Shown here: piece by piece, positions 12,359 through 13,229 of the stretch
How positions within the stretch are numbered: the first letter of the stretch is position 1
Layout: every line of letters starts with the position of its first letter
Assembly: GCA_964502665.1 (NCBI GenBank)
Contig: CAZCXP010000063.1
Coordinates: 1-13,229 of the forward strand
Source of the DNA: SOKG01 sp964502665
GTDB lineage: Bacteria; Chloroflexota; Dehalococcoidia; SZUA-161
Direction: 5' to 3'
DNA length: 13,229 nucleotides
Translations under genes and position numbers: made by a program
Notes under the pieces: model-generated
Told to the model about the DNA's origin: nothing
Databases searched by the model: none
The model's input: the letters and a program-made list of their open reading frames with translations, nothing else

Positions 12359-13229
12359 ATGGAGAAAGACCTCAAATATGTTCTAAGGCGTGGGGTTGCT
12401 GAGATCATTGTTGAGGAGGAACTGGTGCGCCTGCTTGAGTCGGGCAGGCGGCTGAGGCTGAAGATGGGTTTCGATCCCAGCCGCCCCGATATTCACCTTG
12501 GTCACGTGGTCGCAATGAGAAAGCTGCGGCAGTTTCAAGAACTGGGGCATCAGGTTGTACTCATAGTTGGTGATTGGACAGCTCAGATAGGCGATCCCAG
12601 CGGTGAGTCTCAAACGCGTCCTATGCTTTCGGCTGAGGAGGTCCGCGCTAATGCCAAGACCTACATGCAGCAGTTCTTCAAAGTGGTGGATCAGGAGAAA
12701 ACGGAGCTGCGCTGGCAGAGCGAGTGGTATGGCAAGTTCGGCCTGGCGGATGTCATCAGCCTGACGAGCAAATTCACAGTGGCCCAGCTACTGGCGCGGG
12801 AGGATTTCGCCACCAGGCGTGCTTCGCGTCGTCCCATCGCTATCACCGAGCTGCTGTACCCGCTTCTTCAAGCTTACGACTCAGTGGCCATGGAGTCTGA
12901 TGTGGAATTCGGTGGCACCGATCAGAAGTTCAATTGCCTTATGGGGAGAGAGCTTCAGCAGATAGTGGGGCAGACCCCGCAGCATGTCTTCCTGACGCCT
13001 CTGCTTGTGGGCACCGACGGCCAGCAGAAGATGAGCAAGAGCCTCGACAACTACATCGCCATTGAGGACCCTCCCAACGATATGTACGGCAAGGTGATGT
13101 CCATCCCCGATAGCCTGATGATGGACTACTTCGACCTCCTGACCGACGTTTCTGACGAACAACTCGATGAGTTCCGAAACCAGCTTTCAGCGCAGTCGGT
13201 CAACCCTATGATACTCAAGAAGCGCCTCG
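12359..13229 (+). CDS. tyrS: Tyrosyl-tRNA synthetase (5' part, runs off the window)
   Basis: This class I aminoacyl-tRNA synthetase charges tRNA-Tyr with tyrosine. The window holds the first 290 codons plus one base. The start ATG (12359) opens MEKDLKYVLRRGVAEII. The HIGH-type signature HLGH is at residues 46-49, within FDPSRPDIHLGHVV. GDPSG is at 78-82, the tyrosine/tRNA region LLYPLLQAYDS at 165-175 with FGGTDQKFN at 184-192, and KMSKS at 224-228. The KMSKS form and the overall pattern fit the TyrZ/TyrS2 branch rather than the E. coli TyrS branch. The C-terminal S4-like RNA-binding domain would lie beyond the window. The ribosome site is weak. It lies 23 nt after ribF. Confidence 0.94.
   Translation, partial: MEKDLKYVLRRGVAEIIVEEELVRLLESGRRLRLKMGFDPSRPDIHLGHVVAMRKLRQFQELGHQVVLIVGDWTAQIGDPSGESQTRPMLSAEEVRANAKTYMQQFFKVVDQEKTELRWQSEWYGKFGLADVISLTSKFTVAQLLAREDFATRRASRRPIAITELLYPLLQAYDSVAMESDVEFGGTDQKFNCLMGRELQQIVGQTPQHVFLTPLLVGTDGQQKMSKSLDNYIAIEDPPNDMYGKVMSIPDSLMMDYFDLLTDVSDEQLDEFRNQLSAQSVNPMILKKRL

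Overview
The window reads as part of a bacterial chromosome of moderate GC content, most likely an uncultured anaerobic Chloroflexota of the Dehalococcoidia type. That assignment is an inference from gene content, the benzoyl-CoA-reductase-type cluster and the 'CATTGCGAG...GAAGCAATC' palindromic repeats; no rRNA or other phylogenetic marker was analysed. A run of 10 N at 6145-6154 shows that this is a scaffolded draft, probably metagenomic, assembly.

Left block (103-5945, all minus strand): glyA is followed by rpsF-ssb-rpsR-(membrane-anchored SurA/PpiC-like protein)-hom-thrC. glyA has its own promoter and a leader hairpin ending in a T run, which is a possible attenuator. A perfect TATAAT box lies between glyA and rpsF, so the six downstream genes can form a separate operon linking ribosome/ssDNA proteins, a surface chaperone-like protein and threonine synthesis. 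hom and thrC are tightly coupled: the thrC Shine-Dalgarno overlaps the hom stop.

Central block (6411-10921, minus strand): a five-gene operon in the order bzdN-bzdO-bzdP-bzdQ-bzdM. It encodes two catalytic subunits of the 2-hydroxyacyl-CoA dehydratase D superfamily, two unequal ASKHA-type ATPase/activator subunits and an eight-cysteine ferredoxin. This order matches the Azoarcus-type (bzd) ATP-dependent class I benzoyl-CoA reductase. In such a system ferredoxin feeds electrons to the BzdPQ ATPase module, which drives them at very low potential into the BzdNO module for aromatic ring reduction. None of the downstream ring-hydration or ring-opening genes is in the window. A strong candidate promoter (TTGACA-N17-TAAACT) with an overlapping 16-bp inverted repeat precedes bzdN.

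The bzd operon is bracketed by two copies of a 162-bp non-coding mobile repeat (MITE-like) in opposite orientation (6169-6330 and 11135-11296, 156 of 162 positions equal by eye). Each copy has its own short target-site duplication. At the left copy, the sequence just before the N gap looks like the uninserted ('empty') version of the site, which suggests strain variation for the insertion and explains the assembly break.

Right block (11418-13229, plus strand): ribF, with a near-consensus promoter, followed after 23 nt by tyrS, which runs off the window.
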